DNA of 64,000 nucleotides, from positions 821,501 to 885,500 of the forward strand of contig NZ_CP062167.1 of the NCBI RefSeq assembly GCF_014844055.1, written 5' to 3'. Below, one piece after another: positions 41,513 through 50,621 of this stretch. This DNA comes from Aureimonas sp. OT7 (lineage in GTDB: Bacteria > Pseudomonadota > Alphaproteobacteria > Rhizobiales > Rhizobiaceae). Below the pieces are notes generated by a model that did no database searches, was not told where the DNA came from, and worked only from the letters and a program-made list of their open reading frames with translations. Position 1 is the stretch's first letter. Every line of letters begins with the position of its first letter. The position numbers and the translations under genes were made by a program.

Positions 41513-42877
41513 TCAGGCAAAGGTGCGTGGAACCAGGCGGATCATCCAGAGCCGGAAGAAGATGCTGCGTGCACCCTGGAAGACGAGCAGCGACAGCCAC
41601 AGGCCATGATTGCCCCAATGGGGCGTCAGCACCGCTTCCGCCGCCATGTAGATGGCAAGGGACGCCAGCATCATGTTGCGCATCTCGCGCGACCACGTCG
41701 CCCCGATGAAGATGCCGTCCATCTGGAAGGCGATGACGCCCGACAAAGGCAACGCCACCGCCCAGGGCAGGAAGGTGAGGGCGGCGGCCTCGACCGCCGG
41801 TGTCGGCGCCATCAATGCGATGACCGAAGGGCCCGTAAAAAGAATGGCCGCCGCCATGGCGGCCGCGAAGCCGACGCCCCAAAGCGTCGTCAGCCGCACC
41901 GTCCGCTCGAAGGCGGGCCGGTAACGCGCGCCGACGGAGCGGCCGGCCAACTGTTCGGCCGCGGCTGCCACGCCGTCGAGGAAGGACACCGCCAGGAAGT
42001 AATAGCGCAGCAGGATGGTGTTGGCGGCCAGAACATCCGTGCCGAACTGTCCGCTCTCCCGCGTGAAGAAGGAGATGCCGAGAAGCAGCGCGATGGAGCG
42101 CACCATCATGTCGGCGTTGACGCCGAACAGCCTTCGCACCCGGGAGCCGTCCCGCAGCAGGGCCGGATGCCAATGCCGCCGGTCGGTCCTGAGAAGGACG
42201 ATGGCGGCGCCGGCCAGCGTCGTGACCGCCTCCGCCACCAGCGTCGCCCATGCTGCGCCGGCAACGCCCTGCCCCTGGCCCAGCACCAGCCACAGGGCAA
42301 GGCCGATGCCGAGGCCGTTGAGCAGCGTCTGCAGGGCGAGGGCAAGGAAGGCTTCGCCGCGTCCGAGAATCCAGCCGAAGACGACGTAGTTGAACAGGAC
42401 GAACGGGGCGGACCACACACGAATGGCGAAATAGGTTTGCGCCGCGTCCGCCACGGCGCCGTCCGCGCCCAGCAGCGACAGGCCGAACCGCCCGATGGGC
42501 GCCTGCAGCACCAGGAGGGAGAGGCCGATGGCAAGGGCCATCAGGATGCCGCCCGCCAGCATCGTCTGCTCTTCCGTCTTGTCGCCGGCGCCGACCGCCT
42601 GTGCGGTGAAACCGGTCGTGGCTCCGCGCAGGAAGTTGCACGATACGAAGACGACGTCGAAGATCACGGCGGCCAGGGCGACGCCGCCTACCAGCGCGGC
42701 ATTGCCGAGTTGTCCGATGACGCCGGTGGACACCAGCCCCACCAGCGGCGTCGACAGGTGTGTCAGCATCATCGGCAGGGCTATCGCCAGGACGGAGCGG
42801 TGCGTGACGGCAAACGGGCGCGGCGCGACCCTGCCTTCCACGCCCTTGCCATCGCGGTCCGGCAGGTCGGCTGTCAC
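41513..42877 (-). CDS. MATE family efflux transporter
   Basis: 454 residues from the GTG at 42877, which overlaps the preceding stop by 4 bases (GTGA); an ATG 15 codons upstream would overlap that gene further. About twelve membrane segments in two repeated halves, with LALPMMLTHLSTPLVGLVST at the start and FLRGATTGFTAQAVGAGD, a typical MATE loop. DinF-like. It exports cationic or other organic compounds with Na+ or H+ influx. It is the last gene of the operon downstream of the AhpD-like genes. Confidence 0.9.
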   Translation of the reverse strand: MTADLPDRDGKGVEGRVAPRPFAVTHRSVLAIALPMMLTHLSTPLVGLVSTGVIGQLGNAALVGGVALAAVIFDVVFVSCNFLRGATTGFTAQAVGAGDKTEEQTMLAGGILMALAIGLSLLVLQAPIGRFGLSLLGADGAVADAAQTYFAIRVWSAPFVLFNYVVFGWILGRGEAFLALALQTLLNGLGIGLALWLVLGQGQGVAGAAWATLVAEAVTTLAGAAIVLLRTDRRHWHPALLRDGSRVRRLFGVNADMMVRSIALLLGISFFTRESGQFGTDVLAANTILLRYYFLAVSFLDGVAAAAEQLAGRSVGARYRPAFERTVRLTTLWGVGFAAAMAAAILFTGPSVIALMAPTPAVEAAALTFLPWAVALPLSGVIAFQMDGIFIGATWSREMRNMMLASLAIYMAAEAVLTPHWGNHGLWLSLLVFQGARSIFFRLWMIRLVPRTFA

Positions 42878-43449
42878 CCTTCGATCGCTTCGCCCAAGGT
42901 GTGCATCAGCCGGTTTGCCCACCCGAAGATCGCCACGGCGTGGATCAGGTCGAGGATCTCAAGATCCGACAGGCCGACGTCGCGCAGGGATTGCGTGTCG
43001 GCCTCCGAAAGATCGTGGGGCGCGCGCGTCAGCTTGACGGAATAATCGAGGATCGCCTGCTCCCGATCCGGCAGCGCGGCCTTGTCCTTGTCGGCATAGA
43101 TGGCATCGACCACCGCGCGCTGGCCGGTTTCGCCGATATAGCGCGTGGCGTGGACATAGGCGCAATAGATGCAGTGGTTCAGCACCGACGCAGCGAGCGA
43201 GCCGAGCTCGCGCTCGCCGCGCGACAGGCCGCCCGGCGCATACATGATGTCGTTGAAGAGGGGTGTGCGCTCAGCGAGCATCTCGGGGTCATGCGCCAGC
43301 ACCAGCACGTAATCCGAGATCTTGCGGTTCGAGGGCGTGACCTTGAGCGCATCCTTCTGCGCGTCGGTGGCCGCATCCAGCGAAACCGGCTGCACGTAGG
43401 GCCGCCAGCCGACCGGGTCCAGCGTGAAATCGGTAAGGCTCCGGCTCAT
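42874..43449 (-). CDS. Peroxidase-related carboxymuconolactone decarboxylase/AhpD-like protein
   Basis: 191 residues. The helical CMD core contains the redox pair in LNHCIYCAYVHATRY (C-x-x-C followed by His), as in AhpD alkylhydroperoxidases. It follows directly on a second CMD-like gene (1 base apart). From memory, such a pair resembles the Avi_7169/Avi_7170 protein families that always occur together near transporters and flavin monooxygenases; that name match needs an HMM check. Confidence 0.85.
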   Translation of the reverse strand: MSRSLTDFTLDPVGWRPYVQPVSLDAATDAQKDALKVTPSNRKISDYVLVLAHDPEMLAERTPLFNDIMYAPGGLSRGERELGSLAASVLNHCIYCAYVHATRYIGETGQRAVVDAIYADKDKAALPDREQAILDYSVKLTRAPHDLSEADTQSLRDVGLSDLEILDLIHAVAIFGWANRLMHTLGEAIEG

Positions 43450-43450
43450 G

Positions 43451-43930
43451 TCAGTTCCCCTTCAAGGCGCGCAGTCCGGCGGCGACGCGCAGCTGGTAGT
43501 TGACGAAGGCGATCAGCCCGGTCAGCGAGACGATCGTCCGGGTCGACAGGCCGGCTTCCTCCAACGCGGTCACATCGCCGCGCGTCGCGGTTTCGGGCCG
43601 CAAGGTCAGCTTGTCGGCGCGCGCGGCCATCACGGCCAACCGCGCGTCCTCCGGCACATGGGCAGGGTCGGCCAGTGCACGCACGTCTGCCCCGGCATCG
43701 CCGATCATCCCGTCATAGAGGGCGGCAGCGGCGTCGTCCCGCAGCAGCCGCGCCATGCGGGCCGCAAGGGCGGCGCGCATCGCCTTGGGCAGGTCGCCCT
43801 CGTCCTGCGGCGTCAGGCTGGCGACGAAACTCGTCTGGCTGAGGCGCAGGATCGTCTCGCGTTCGCCGCGCAGGTCGAACAGGTTCGATCCCTCCGCGAT
43901 GGAGGCGATCCTGTCGATGGCGTCTTCCAT
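43451..43930 (-). CDS. CMD domain protein lacking the C-x-x-C pair
   Basis: 159 residues from the ATG preceded by AAGGAAGAACGACA; longer starts upstream have no ribosome site. The helical pattern (LTPQDEGDLPKAMRAALAAR, LEEAGLSTRTIVSLTGLIAF, VNYQLRVAAGLRAL) is that of carboxymuconolactone decarboxylase-like proteins, but no cysteine pair is present. So it is probably a structural or substrate-binding partner of the AhpD-like protein 1 base downstream. Confidence 0.75.
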   Translation of the reverse strand: MEDAIDRIASIAEGSNLFDLRGERETILRLSQTSFVASLTPQDEGDLPKAMRAALAARMARLLRDDAAAALYDGMIGDAGADVRALADPAHVPEDARLAVMAARADKLTLRPETATRGDVTALEEAGLSTRTIVSLTGLIAFVNYQLRVAAGLRALKGN

Positions 43931-43967
43931 TGTCGTTCTTCCTTGTCCTGTTTCCCGCGGCCCGGCC

Positions 43968-45461
43968 TCAGGCCGAGCGCGCCGCCGGTGCCGGCCCGGC
44001 GTCCGCATCCGTCCATTCGTCGCCGACAAGTTCCGGCTTCTCGTAGGCCAGAAGCGCCTGCCAATGGATGTCGATGTCGTCGTCGAACAGCGCCGCCGAA
44101 ATGCCGCGCGCCAACCATTGTGCGCCTTCGCTGATGGCGGGTATGTCGCCCGAAACCTTGCCGAGGCTCAGCGATGCGCTGAAATTGAAGCAGTGCAACC
44201 GCTTGAGGAAAGGCGCCATGCCCGGCGATTTCTCGGTGAAGGAGAAATCCTCCGCAAGCCAGGGAAACGCGGCCAGCGATGCGTCGGCATCCTCGGGCGG
44301 CGGGGTGAACCGCTCTCCCCAGGTGGCGATGGAGCCGGCAAAGTCGGCGATCTCCGGCCGCGACCGCACATCCACGGTGAAGCCCGTGCCGAGGATGACG
44401 AAATCGGTGGTGAAGCGCCGGCCCGACACCGTCGTCAGCACGATTTGTCCATCCGCCTCCTCCGCGCGGGCGATGCCGGCCGAGAAGTGGAAATAGGCGT
44501 TGGAGTGCCGGCTGACGCGGCGTGTCGAATTGCTGGGAGCGGGTGTCTGCTGGCGGTTGGAATAGGCCATGATGCGCCAGCGCCATTCCGGCGACAGCGT
44601 CGGGAAGCCTGCCGTCAGCCCATAGGAGCCGACGCCCATCAATTTGTTGACGGTGGGCATCGCCGGCCGGCGTGCCAGAAGTCGCACTTCGCGCGCGCCG
44701 GCTTCCAGCGCCGTCGCGGCATTGTCCACCGCCGAGGCACCGACGCCGATGACGACGACGCGCCTGCCGGCGAGGGCGTCGAAATCGATCGTTTCGGACG
44801 AATGTGCCCAACGGCTGCGCGGCAGCCCATCGACGAAATCCGGAATGGTCGGGCGGCCAAGGCCCTCGCGGCCGCCGGCCATGACCACGCGGCGTGCCAG
44901 GATCGCCTCGCCGGCGCCGCCCGCGACCTCCAGCTCGAACAGCCCGTCGTCGCGCGGCGCGATGCGCGTCACGTCGACGCCGCTTTCGACCGGCAGGGCC
45001 AATGCCTTGCGATACCACGCGAGGTAATCCATCCACATCGGACGGGGGATGCGGAAGAGGGCATCCCATGCGGCATCGCCCCGGGTTGCCCTGTACCAGG
45101 CCTGGAACGTCAGCGACGCCATGCCGTAGGCCGGGCCGAGAAGCTGCTTGGGAGAGCGCAGCGTCTCCATCCGCGCATAGGTGACCCATGGTCCCTCGCG
45201 CCCGGCGGGGGCGCGATCCACGATCCGGATGTTGGAGATACCTGCGCGCAGCAGGCCGAAGCCGGCCACCAGGCCGCACATGCCCGCCCCGATCACCACC
45301 ACGTCCGATACCGGGCGGCCATCGGCGGAGGTGCGCGGCGGCACCCAATTGGCAAGCGGATAGTTCAGCAGCGCCAGATCTTCCGCAAGGCGCTCCTGCA
45401 ACCGCTCCAGCCGGGCCGCCGCATCGGGAAGGAGATCCTGTTCGTCCGGTGTCGGCATCAT
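43968..45461 (-). CDS. FAD/NAD(P)-dependent monooxygenase-like oxidoreductase
   Basis: 497 residues from the ATG overlapping the ABC ATPase stop (ATGA). The FAD motif VVVIGAGMCGLVAGFGLLRAG is near residue 70, and the NAD(P) motif VVVIGVGASAVDNAATALEA follows near residue 240. Residues between resemble flavin-containing/Baeyer-Villiger-type enzymes, though the exact fingerprint of either group was not found. It is co-operonic with a polyamine-type ABC importer and two CMD proteins, so it likely oxygenates the imported compound. Confidence 0.83.
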   Translation of the reverse strand: MMPTPDEQDLLPDAAARLERLQERLAEDLALLNYPLANWVPPRTSADGRPVSDVVVIGAGMCGLVAGFGLLRAGISNIRIVDRAPAGREGPWVTYARMETLRSPKQLLGPAYGMASLTFQAWYRATRGDAAWDALFRIPRPMWMDYLAWYRKALALPVESGVDVTRIAPRDDGLFELEVAGGAGEAILARRVVMAGGREGLGRPTIPDFVDGLPRSRWAHSSETIDFDALAGRRVVVIGVGASAVDNAATALEAGAREVRLLARRPAMPTVNKLMGVGSYGLTAGFPTLSPEWRWRIMAYSNRQQTPAPSNSTRRVSRHSNAYFHFSAGIARAEEADGQIVLTTVSGRRFTTDFVILGTGFTVDVRSRPEIADFAGSIATWGERFTPPPEDADASLAAFPWLAEDFSFTEKSPGMAPFLKRLHCFNFSASLSLGKVSGDIPAISEGAQWLARGISAALFDDDIDIHWQALLAYEKPELVGDEWTDADAGPAPAARSA

Positions 45462-46540
45462 GCCTCCGCGGCCCTGGGCAGTACGACGGCATCCTCCGCC
45501 GCCCAGCCAACCCACAAGGGCCCGTCGTCCAGCCTGGAAGCGCTGGCCGGATCGGCCATGACCTCCAGCGTGGCGCCGTCATCCAGCGCCACGGAAAGCA
45601 GGAGATGGCTGCCCTTGAAGATGCGCTCGCGGACGCTGGCCTGGAACGCATTGTCGAGTGCCGGCGCGGATGTCGACAGGGTTATCGCCTCCGGCCGCAC
45701 CGCCACCTCCGCCTCTGCACCGTCGGCCGGCGGGGTCGCGCCGGCCCGCGCCAGAAGGCGGCGGGAGCCCCACTTCAGAGAAACCCTGTCGCCCACCCTG
45801 CCGCCGACCTGGCCGGCGATCAGGTTGGTGTCTCCGATGAAATTGGCGACGAAGCGCGATTGCGGGTTGCGATACAGCTCTTCCGGACCGCCCATCTGCT
45901 CGATGCGGCCCTTGTTCATCACCACGACGACGTCCGACATGGTCAACGCCTCCTCCTGGTCGTGGGTGACGAACAGGAAGGATTTGCCGGTCCGCTTCTG
46001 GATGCTCTTCAGCTCCACCTGCATCTGGTGACGCAGCTTGGCGTCCAGCGCCGACAGGGGCTCGTCCAGCAGCAGCACGTCGGGGTCCGGTGCCAGGGCG
46101 CGGATCAGCGCCACGCGCTGGCGCTGGCCGCCGGACAGTTCGGTCGGCATGCGCACCGCGAAGGCGCCAAGCTCCACCATGTCGAGCAGTTCGCGCACGC
46201 GGCGGTCTATGGCGGTGGAATCGAGGCCCTTCAGTTCCAGGCCGAAGGCGATGTTCTGCCGCACGTTCATGTGCGGAAACAGCGCGTAGTCCTGGAAAAC
46301 GATGTTGACGTTGCGCCGGTTGGGCGGGACGCGCGTCACGTCCTTGCCCGACAGGAGGATGCGCCCCTGCTCGGGCGTCTCGAAGCCGCCCAGCATGCGC
46401 AGCGTCGTGGATTTGCCGCAGCCCGACGGGCCGAGCAACGTAACGAACTGGGCTTCCTCGATGGACAGGTTCAAGCCATCGACGGCCTTGACCCCGCCAT
46501 ACAGTTTGGTGACGTCGACGAACTGCGCGACATTGCTCAT
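45458..46540 (-). CDS. ABC transporter ATP-binding protein, polyamine (PotA)-like
   Basis: 360 residues. Walker A GPSGCGKSTTLR, Q-loop VFQDYALFPHMNV, signature LSGGQRQRVALIRAL, Walker B VLLLDEPLSALD and the switch His in VTHDQEEALTMSD are all present. A TOBE-like domain covers the last ~110 residues (GDTNLIAGQVGG). It energises import by the two permeases immediately upstream. Belongs to the spermidine/putrescine/2-aminoethylphosphonate importer group. Confidence 0.94.
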   Translation of the reverse strand: MSNVAQFVDVTKLYGGVKAVDGLNLSIEEAQFVTLLGPSGCGKSTTLRMLGGFETPEQGRILLSGKDVTRVPPNRRNVNIVFQDYALFPHMNVRQNIAFGLELKGLDSTAIDRRVRELLDMVELGAFAVRMPTELSGGQRQRVALIRALAPDPDVLLLDEPLSALDAKLRHQMQVELKSIQKRTGKSFLFVTHDQEEALTMSDVVVVMNKGRIEQMGGPEELYRNPQSRFVANFIGDTNLIAGQVGGRVGDRVSLKWGSRRLLARAGATPPADGAEAEVAVRPEAITLSTSAPALDNAFQASVRERIFKGSHLLLSVALDDGATLEVMADPASASRLDDGPLWVGWAAEDAVVLPRAAEA

Positions 46541-47332
46541 TCAGCGGCTCCTTGCCCGGCGCGTCGCATACTCTGCATAGAGGCCGACGACGGCGGTGGC
46601 GATCAGGATCAGCGTCGCCATGGCATTGATGTCGGGGCTCAGGCCGCTTTGGAGCTTGGCGAACATGAGCATCGGGATGGTGGTGCGATACCCGCCCAGG
46701 AAGAAGGTACGCACGAAGTCGTCGATCGACAGCAGCGCGGCGAAGACCATGCCGCCATAAATCGCCGGCTTGAGGTAGGGCAGCGTGATGCGCCAGAAGG
46801 CGACGAAGCCGTCCGCCCCAAGATCGCGCGCGGCGTCCACGAGATTGGGCGGCATGGTGCGCAGCCGGGTCAGGGCCATGATCATCACGAAGGGCACGGC
46901 GTGGATGCTGTGGCCGAGGATGATGGCGCCCGTGCCGGTGGGAATGTCCAGGGTCGCGACGAAAATGCGGATCGAAATGGCCGAGATCATCCCCGGCACC
47001 ACGGCGGGCAGGCAGGCCAGCGCGAAGATGAGGGTGCGCAGCCAGATGCCCTCGGCCGATATCAGCATGGCGATCCAGACGCCGACGACGGTGGACACCA
47101 GCGTCACCGCGACGGCGATGAGGATGGAGTACCAGAGCGCCGACAGGAATTGCTGGTCCTGCACCACCTGCATGTACCAGCCCAGCGTCACGTCGCCGAT
47201 GGGAAAGGCGATGAAGTTCGCGTCCTTGAAGCTCAGCGCCGTCATCAGGAGCAGCGGACCCAGAAGATACAGCACGAACAGCCAGTATACGGCGGAAAGG
47301 GCCAGGCGCGGCCCGTCGGCGCGGCGTCCCAT
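46541..47332 (-). CDS. ABC transporter permease, PotC-like
   Basis: 263 residues, about six membrane segments; the inner-membrane coupling (EAA) loop reads LVDAARDLGADGFVAFWRIT followed by LPYLKPAI. The start overlaps the stop of the other permease by 1 base and the stop abuts the ATPase start. It forms the membrane channel together with the PotB-like subunit. Confidence 0.92.
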   Translation of the reverse strand: MGRRADGPRLALSAVYWLFVLYLLGPLLLMTALSFKDANFIAFPIGDVTLGWYMQVVQDQQFLSALWYSILIAVAVTLVSTVVGVWIAMLISAEGIWLRTLIFALACLPAVVPGMISAISIRIFVATLDIPTGTGAIILGHSIHAVPFVMIMALTRLRTMPPNLVDAARDLGADGFVAFWRITLPYLKPAIYGGMVFAALLSIDDFVRTFFLGGYRTTIPMLMFAKLQSGLSPDINAMATLILIATAVVGLYAEYATRRARSR

Positions 47333-48324
47333 CAGCTGAACCTCACCGTGCGGCGGCCGACGATGCGCATGAACAGTCCGGCGATGCCGAGGGAAAGAAC
47401 CAGCATGACCACCGACATCGCCGCCCCGACTGGCCAGCGGTCGCTGGCACCGTGGAAGAAGGAGGCGATGGTTTCGGGGAACAGGCCGGTGGATGGGCCG
47501 CCCAGCAGGATGGGCGTTGCGAAGACGCCGATCGTCGTCAGGAAGACCAGCGAGCAGCCAGAGACGATGCCGTCCTTCGACAAGGGCAGGATGATGCGCC
47601 GAAACCGGGTGAAGGGTCCGGCTCCAAGGTCTGCCGCCGCATGCAGCAGCGGCGTCGGGATCTTCTCGAGCGCCGAGTAGAGCGGCAGCAACATATAGAG
47701 GCAGACCAGGTAGATCATGCCGAAGGACAGCGAATAGTAATTGTAGAGCATCGGGATGGGCCGCGTGATCAGCTCCATCTCGCGCAGCGCGAAATTGATG
47801 GCGCCGCGATTGGCGAGCAGCATGATCACCGCGTAGGTGCGGATGATCTCGCCCGCCCAGAAGGGGACGAGCAGCAGGAGCAGGGCCCGCGTCCGGTTTT
47901 CCGGCTTGACGATCTTGGCGATGTAGTAGGCAACCGGATAGACGACCAGCAGGGTGACGGCGGTGACCGCGAAGGCGAAGATCACCGACCTGATCAGGGG
48001 CGTGAAGTAGAGCGGTTCGGCAAAGAAGACGCGGAAATTGTCCAGCGTCAAGGCAGACCCGCCTTCGTGCACGATCGGGTACTGGCTCATGAGGCTGATG
48101 CGCGCGAGCTGGAACACCGGTCCCAGATCGAAAACCACCAGCCATATCAGCGGGACGGCGCAGAGAAGCAGCAGCCGCCCCGCGCGGCTGTCGCTGAGGC
48201 TTCCGAGCGTGGCGCGGTACAGGGGGGAGGCGATCAGCCGACCCCAGCCTGTGGAATACCGCGCCTTGGTCGGCGCCGCGACTCCGGGCGCCGGGCCGGC
48301 GTGGGCTTCTTCCTGCATGTTCAC
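47332..48324 (-). CDS. ABC transporter permease, PotB-like
   Basis: 330 residues from GTG at 48324, or 328 from ATG at 48318; the ribosome site does not decide. An N-terminal cytoplasmic extension of about 45 residues precedes six membrane segments. The coupling loop reads LLHAAADLGAGPFTRFRRII followed by LPLSKDGIV. Partner of the PotC-like permease. It follows the substrate-binding gene by 4 bases. Confidence 0.92.
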   Translation of the reverse strand: MNMQEEAHAGPAPGVAAPTKARYSTGWGRLIASPLYRATLGSLSDSRAGRLLLLCAVPLIWLVVFDLGPVFQLARISLMSQYPIVHEGGSALTLDNFRVFFAEPLYFTPLIRSVIFAFAVTAVTLLVVYPVAYYIAKIVKPENRTRALLLLLVPFWAGEIIRTYAVIMLLANRGAINFALREMELITRPIPMLYNYYSLSFGMIYLVCLYMLLPLYSALEKIPTPLLHAAADLGAGPFTRFRRIILPLSKDGIVSGCSLVFLTTIGVFATPILLGGPSTGLFPETIASFFHGASDRWPVGAAMSVVMLVLSLGIAGLFMRIVGRRTVRFS

Positions 48325-48328
48325 GATG

Positions 48329-49435
48329 TCAGGCCGCCTTGATCTCGGCCACGGCGCGGTCGAGCATCTGGTTCTTCATGTCGCGATTGACGGTCGAGAA
48401 GAAGGTGATCCGCTCGACCTGCTCGGGCGGCAGCACGGACGCGGCCCGCTCCCGTTCGTCCAGGATCGTGTCGACGCCCGCGAAGGTCGAGGTGAAGCCC
48501 GACTGGCGGGTCATCGCAGCACCCACTTCCGGTGAGGCGGCGATGGCCTCCAGGAACTTGTACGCATTGTCGGCATTGGCCGCGTTGTTCACCACGTTGA
48601 ACGTATAGACGAAGCCGTAGGTGCCTTCCTTCGGCACCGACTGGGCGATCGGATGACCGTCCATGATCAGCTTGGAGATCGGCCCGGACCAGGCCTGTGC
48701 GACGTAGATGTCCTCGTTGATGAACATCTGCTGCACTTCGGACCCGGCGTCGTAGTAGCGGCGCACCTTGTCCTTGTTCTGGATCAGGAAATCGCGCGCT
48801 TTGTTCGTGGCGGCCAGGGCCTCTTCCGGCTTGTCGACATAGGTGACGTAATCGCCGTCGTCGCCGAGGTACTTCATGGTGATGGAGAGGAAGTCGCTGA
48901 CGATGTAGGAGGTCGCCTGCTTGTTCTCCTCGTCGAACATCACGCTCCAGCTGTCGACATCCTCGACATAGTCGGTGTTGCGCGCCAGGCACTCGAAGCC
49001 GGCCAGGATGGGCAGGCCCCAGATCGAGCCGTCGATGCGCAGCCACGGTGCGTCCTGATAGGAGGGGATCAGGTTCTGCCAGCTGGCGATGCGGGCCGTA
49101 TCGATGGGCGCGAGGAGGTTGCTGCTCAGGAACTGCGAATAGCGATGGCCGACCACGGTGACGATGTCCGTCGTCGGGTTGGCTCCCTCGGCCGCCAGCA
49201 GATTGTACTGCTTGCCCTGATCGTCTGTCAGGCGGATCTGCACGTTGATGCCGGTCTCGCTCTGGAACCGGTCCAGGAAATCCTGCGGGATGAACTTGTC
49301 GTAGGTGGTGATGTTCAGCGTATTCGATTGGGCCCAGGACGGACGGGGGCGGATTATGTAAGGGGCCGCCAGGACGCCCGCGGCGCCCCCCAGAAGCTTC
49401 AGGGTGGTGCGTCTGCTCGGCCGTTCGAAAACCAT
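48329..49435 (-). CDS. Periplasmic substrate-binding protein, PotD/PotF-like, Tat signal
   Basis: 368 residues. The N-terminus PSRRTTLKLLGGAAGVLAAP has a twin-arginine motif followed by a hydrophobic stretch and a WAQS cleavage site, so export through Tat is expected. The mature protein has the PotD-type order (LNITTYDKFIPQDFLDRFQS, VVGHRYSQFLSSNLLAPIDT, EDIYVAQAWSGPI). Such proteins bind polyamines, opines or other cationic compounds. First gene of a minus-strand operon; divergent from the ODH-family gene. Confidence 0.92.
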   Translation of the reverse strand: MVFERPSRRTTLKLLGGAAGVLAAPYIIRPRPSWAQSNTLNITTYDKFIPQDFLDRFQSETGINVQIRLTDDQGKQYNLLAAEGANPTTDIVTVVGHRYSQFLSSNLLAPIDTARIASWQNLIPSYQDAPWLRIDGSIWGLPILAGFECLARNTDYVEDVDSWSVMFDEENKQATSYIVSDFLSITMKYLGDDGDYVTYVDKPEEALAATNKARDFLIQNKDKVRRYYDAGSEVQQMFINEDIYVAQAWSGPISKLIMDGHPIAQSVPKEGTYGFVYTFNVVNNAANADNAYKFLEAIAASPEVGAAMTRQSGFTSTFAGVDTILDERERAASVLPPEQVERITFFSTVNRDMKNQMLDRAVAEIKAA

Positions 49436-49473
49436 CCCGACATCTCCTGATCGAAATCCTGTTGCTCAGATTA

Positions 49474-49502
49474 TGCACAAACCTTTAGTTGCACAATGTG
49501 CA
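49474..49502. promoter_or_regulatory. TGCACAA repeats and palindrome between ABC operon and ODH gene
   Basis: The palindrome TGCAC-AAT-GTGCA lies at 49490-49502 and a direct copy of its left word, TGCACAA, starts 16 bases upstream at 49474. They sit in the 112-base divergent space. No regulator gene adjoins this locus, so the binding protein is encoded elsewhere. Confidence 0.55.
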
Positions 49503-49547
49503 CCCAGCAATGGGCTGCCATGTCAAAACCGGCATTAAGGGTTAATT

Positions 49548-50618
49548 ATGAAGATCGGAATTCTGGGTGCGGGCGCGATCGCCAGCGGAGCTGCCGCCTA
49601 TCTTGCGCAGAACGGCCATGAGCCGACCCTCTGGTCGCCCTCGGGCCGCCGCCTGGGTGGGCTGGGCGAAGGCGCGCCGTTGACGGCCAAGGGCGGCATC
49701 GAGGGCACGTTCGCGGTATCCGTGGCGGCGAATGCCGCAGAGGCCGTATCCGGAAAGGATGCCGTGCTGGTGGCCCTGCCGGCCAATGGCCACCGCATGG
49801 TGCTGGACGCCGTGGCGCCCCATCTCGTTGATGGTCAACCGGTGATCTTCAGCTCGCACGCCTCGTTCGGCGCGCTGTATCTTTCCAGGCTGCTTGCGGC
49901 ACGCGGCGTATCGGTGCCGATGATCGTCTGGGGCACGACGTTGACGACGGGCCGCATGGCGGGCGACGAAGCGGTGAACGTCTCAACGCTCCGCAAGAAG
50001 ATCGACTACGCGACGCTCGGCGCCTGGGATGGCGAATCGGCCGTCGGCTTATTGACGGAGCTGTTCGGCGACCGCTTCGTGCCGCGTGACGGGTTGATGG
50101 CCATCGCGCTGTCCAACCTGAACCCGCAGAATCACCTCGGCATCGCGCTGCTCAACCTGACGCGCATGGAAAAGGGCGAAACCTGGGGGCAGGCGGAGCA
50201 CGTTACCCCGGCGGTGGGCCGCTTCATCGAGGCGCTGGATGCCGAGCGGCTGGCCATCGCCGAAAGCTTCGGGCTTTCCGTCCGCACCGTGCGCCAGCAT
50301 TTCTCATTGTCGTTCCATGTACCGGAAAACGACGTGTCGACGATGAATCAGGAAATGTTCCGCAACGGCCATGTGACGTCCGGCCCGTCGACGATGGACA
50401 GTCGCTACATCTACGAGGACGTGCCCTTCGGCCTGTATCCGACGGCGCTGCTGGGCCGCGTGGTCGGCCGCCCGGCGACGCTGCATGAGGCCGGGATCGC
50501 CATCTTCTCCGCGGCTGCCGGGCGAGACCTGACCGCCGACAACGACCTCCTGCCGGCGCTGGACTTCGCGACGCTGGATCGCGAGCGGCTGGAGGCGCTG
50601 GCACGATCCGGGTACTGA
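49548..50618 (+). CDS. Octopine/nopaline dehydrogenase family (ODH) protein
   Basis: 356 residues with AAGGG before the ATG. The N-terminal Rossmann motif is IGILGAGAIASGAAAYLAQN. The C-terminal octopine-dehydrogenase domain has the catalytic-type His in SNLNPQNHLGIALLN and a helical bundle to the end. Members oxidise or reduce opines (N-carboxyalkyl amino acids) or related secondary amines with NAD(P). Divergence from a PotFGHI-like importer with flavin and CMD enzymes suggests catabolism of an imported opine-like compound. Direction and substrate are inferred. Confidence 0.85.
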   Translation: MKIGILGAGAIASGAAAYLAQNGHEPTLWSPSGRRLGGLGEGAPLTAKGGIEGTFAVSVAANAAEAVSGKDAVLVALPANGHRMVLDAVAPHLVDGQPVIFSSHASFGALYLSRLLAARGVSVPMIVWGTTLTTGRMAGDEAVNVSTLRKKIDYATLGAWDGESAVGLLTELFGDRFVPRDGLMAIALSNLNPQNHLGIALLNLTRMEKGETWGQAEHVTPAVGRFIEALDAERLAIAESFGLSVRTVRQHFSLSFHVPENDVSTMNQEMFRNGHVTSGPSTMDSRYIYEDVPFGLYPTALLGRVVGRPATLHEAGIAIFSAAAGRDLTADNDLLPALDFATLDRERLEALARSGY

Positions 50619-50621
50619 GGG

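Noticed and set aside
40991..43045. 684-residue plus-strand open frame
   Set aside because: Antisense to mqo, the MATE gene and the AhpD-like gene; composition is a low-complexity Arg/Gln/Gly shadow of those genes.
43755..47680. Two long plus-strand open frames (758 and 830 residues)
   Set aside because: Both run antisense through the CMD, monooxygenase and ABC genes, which have clear motifs on the minus strand.
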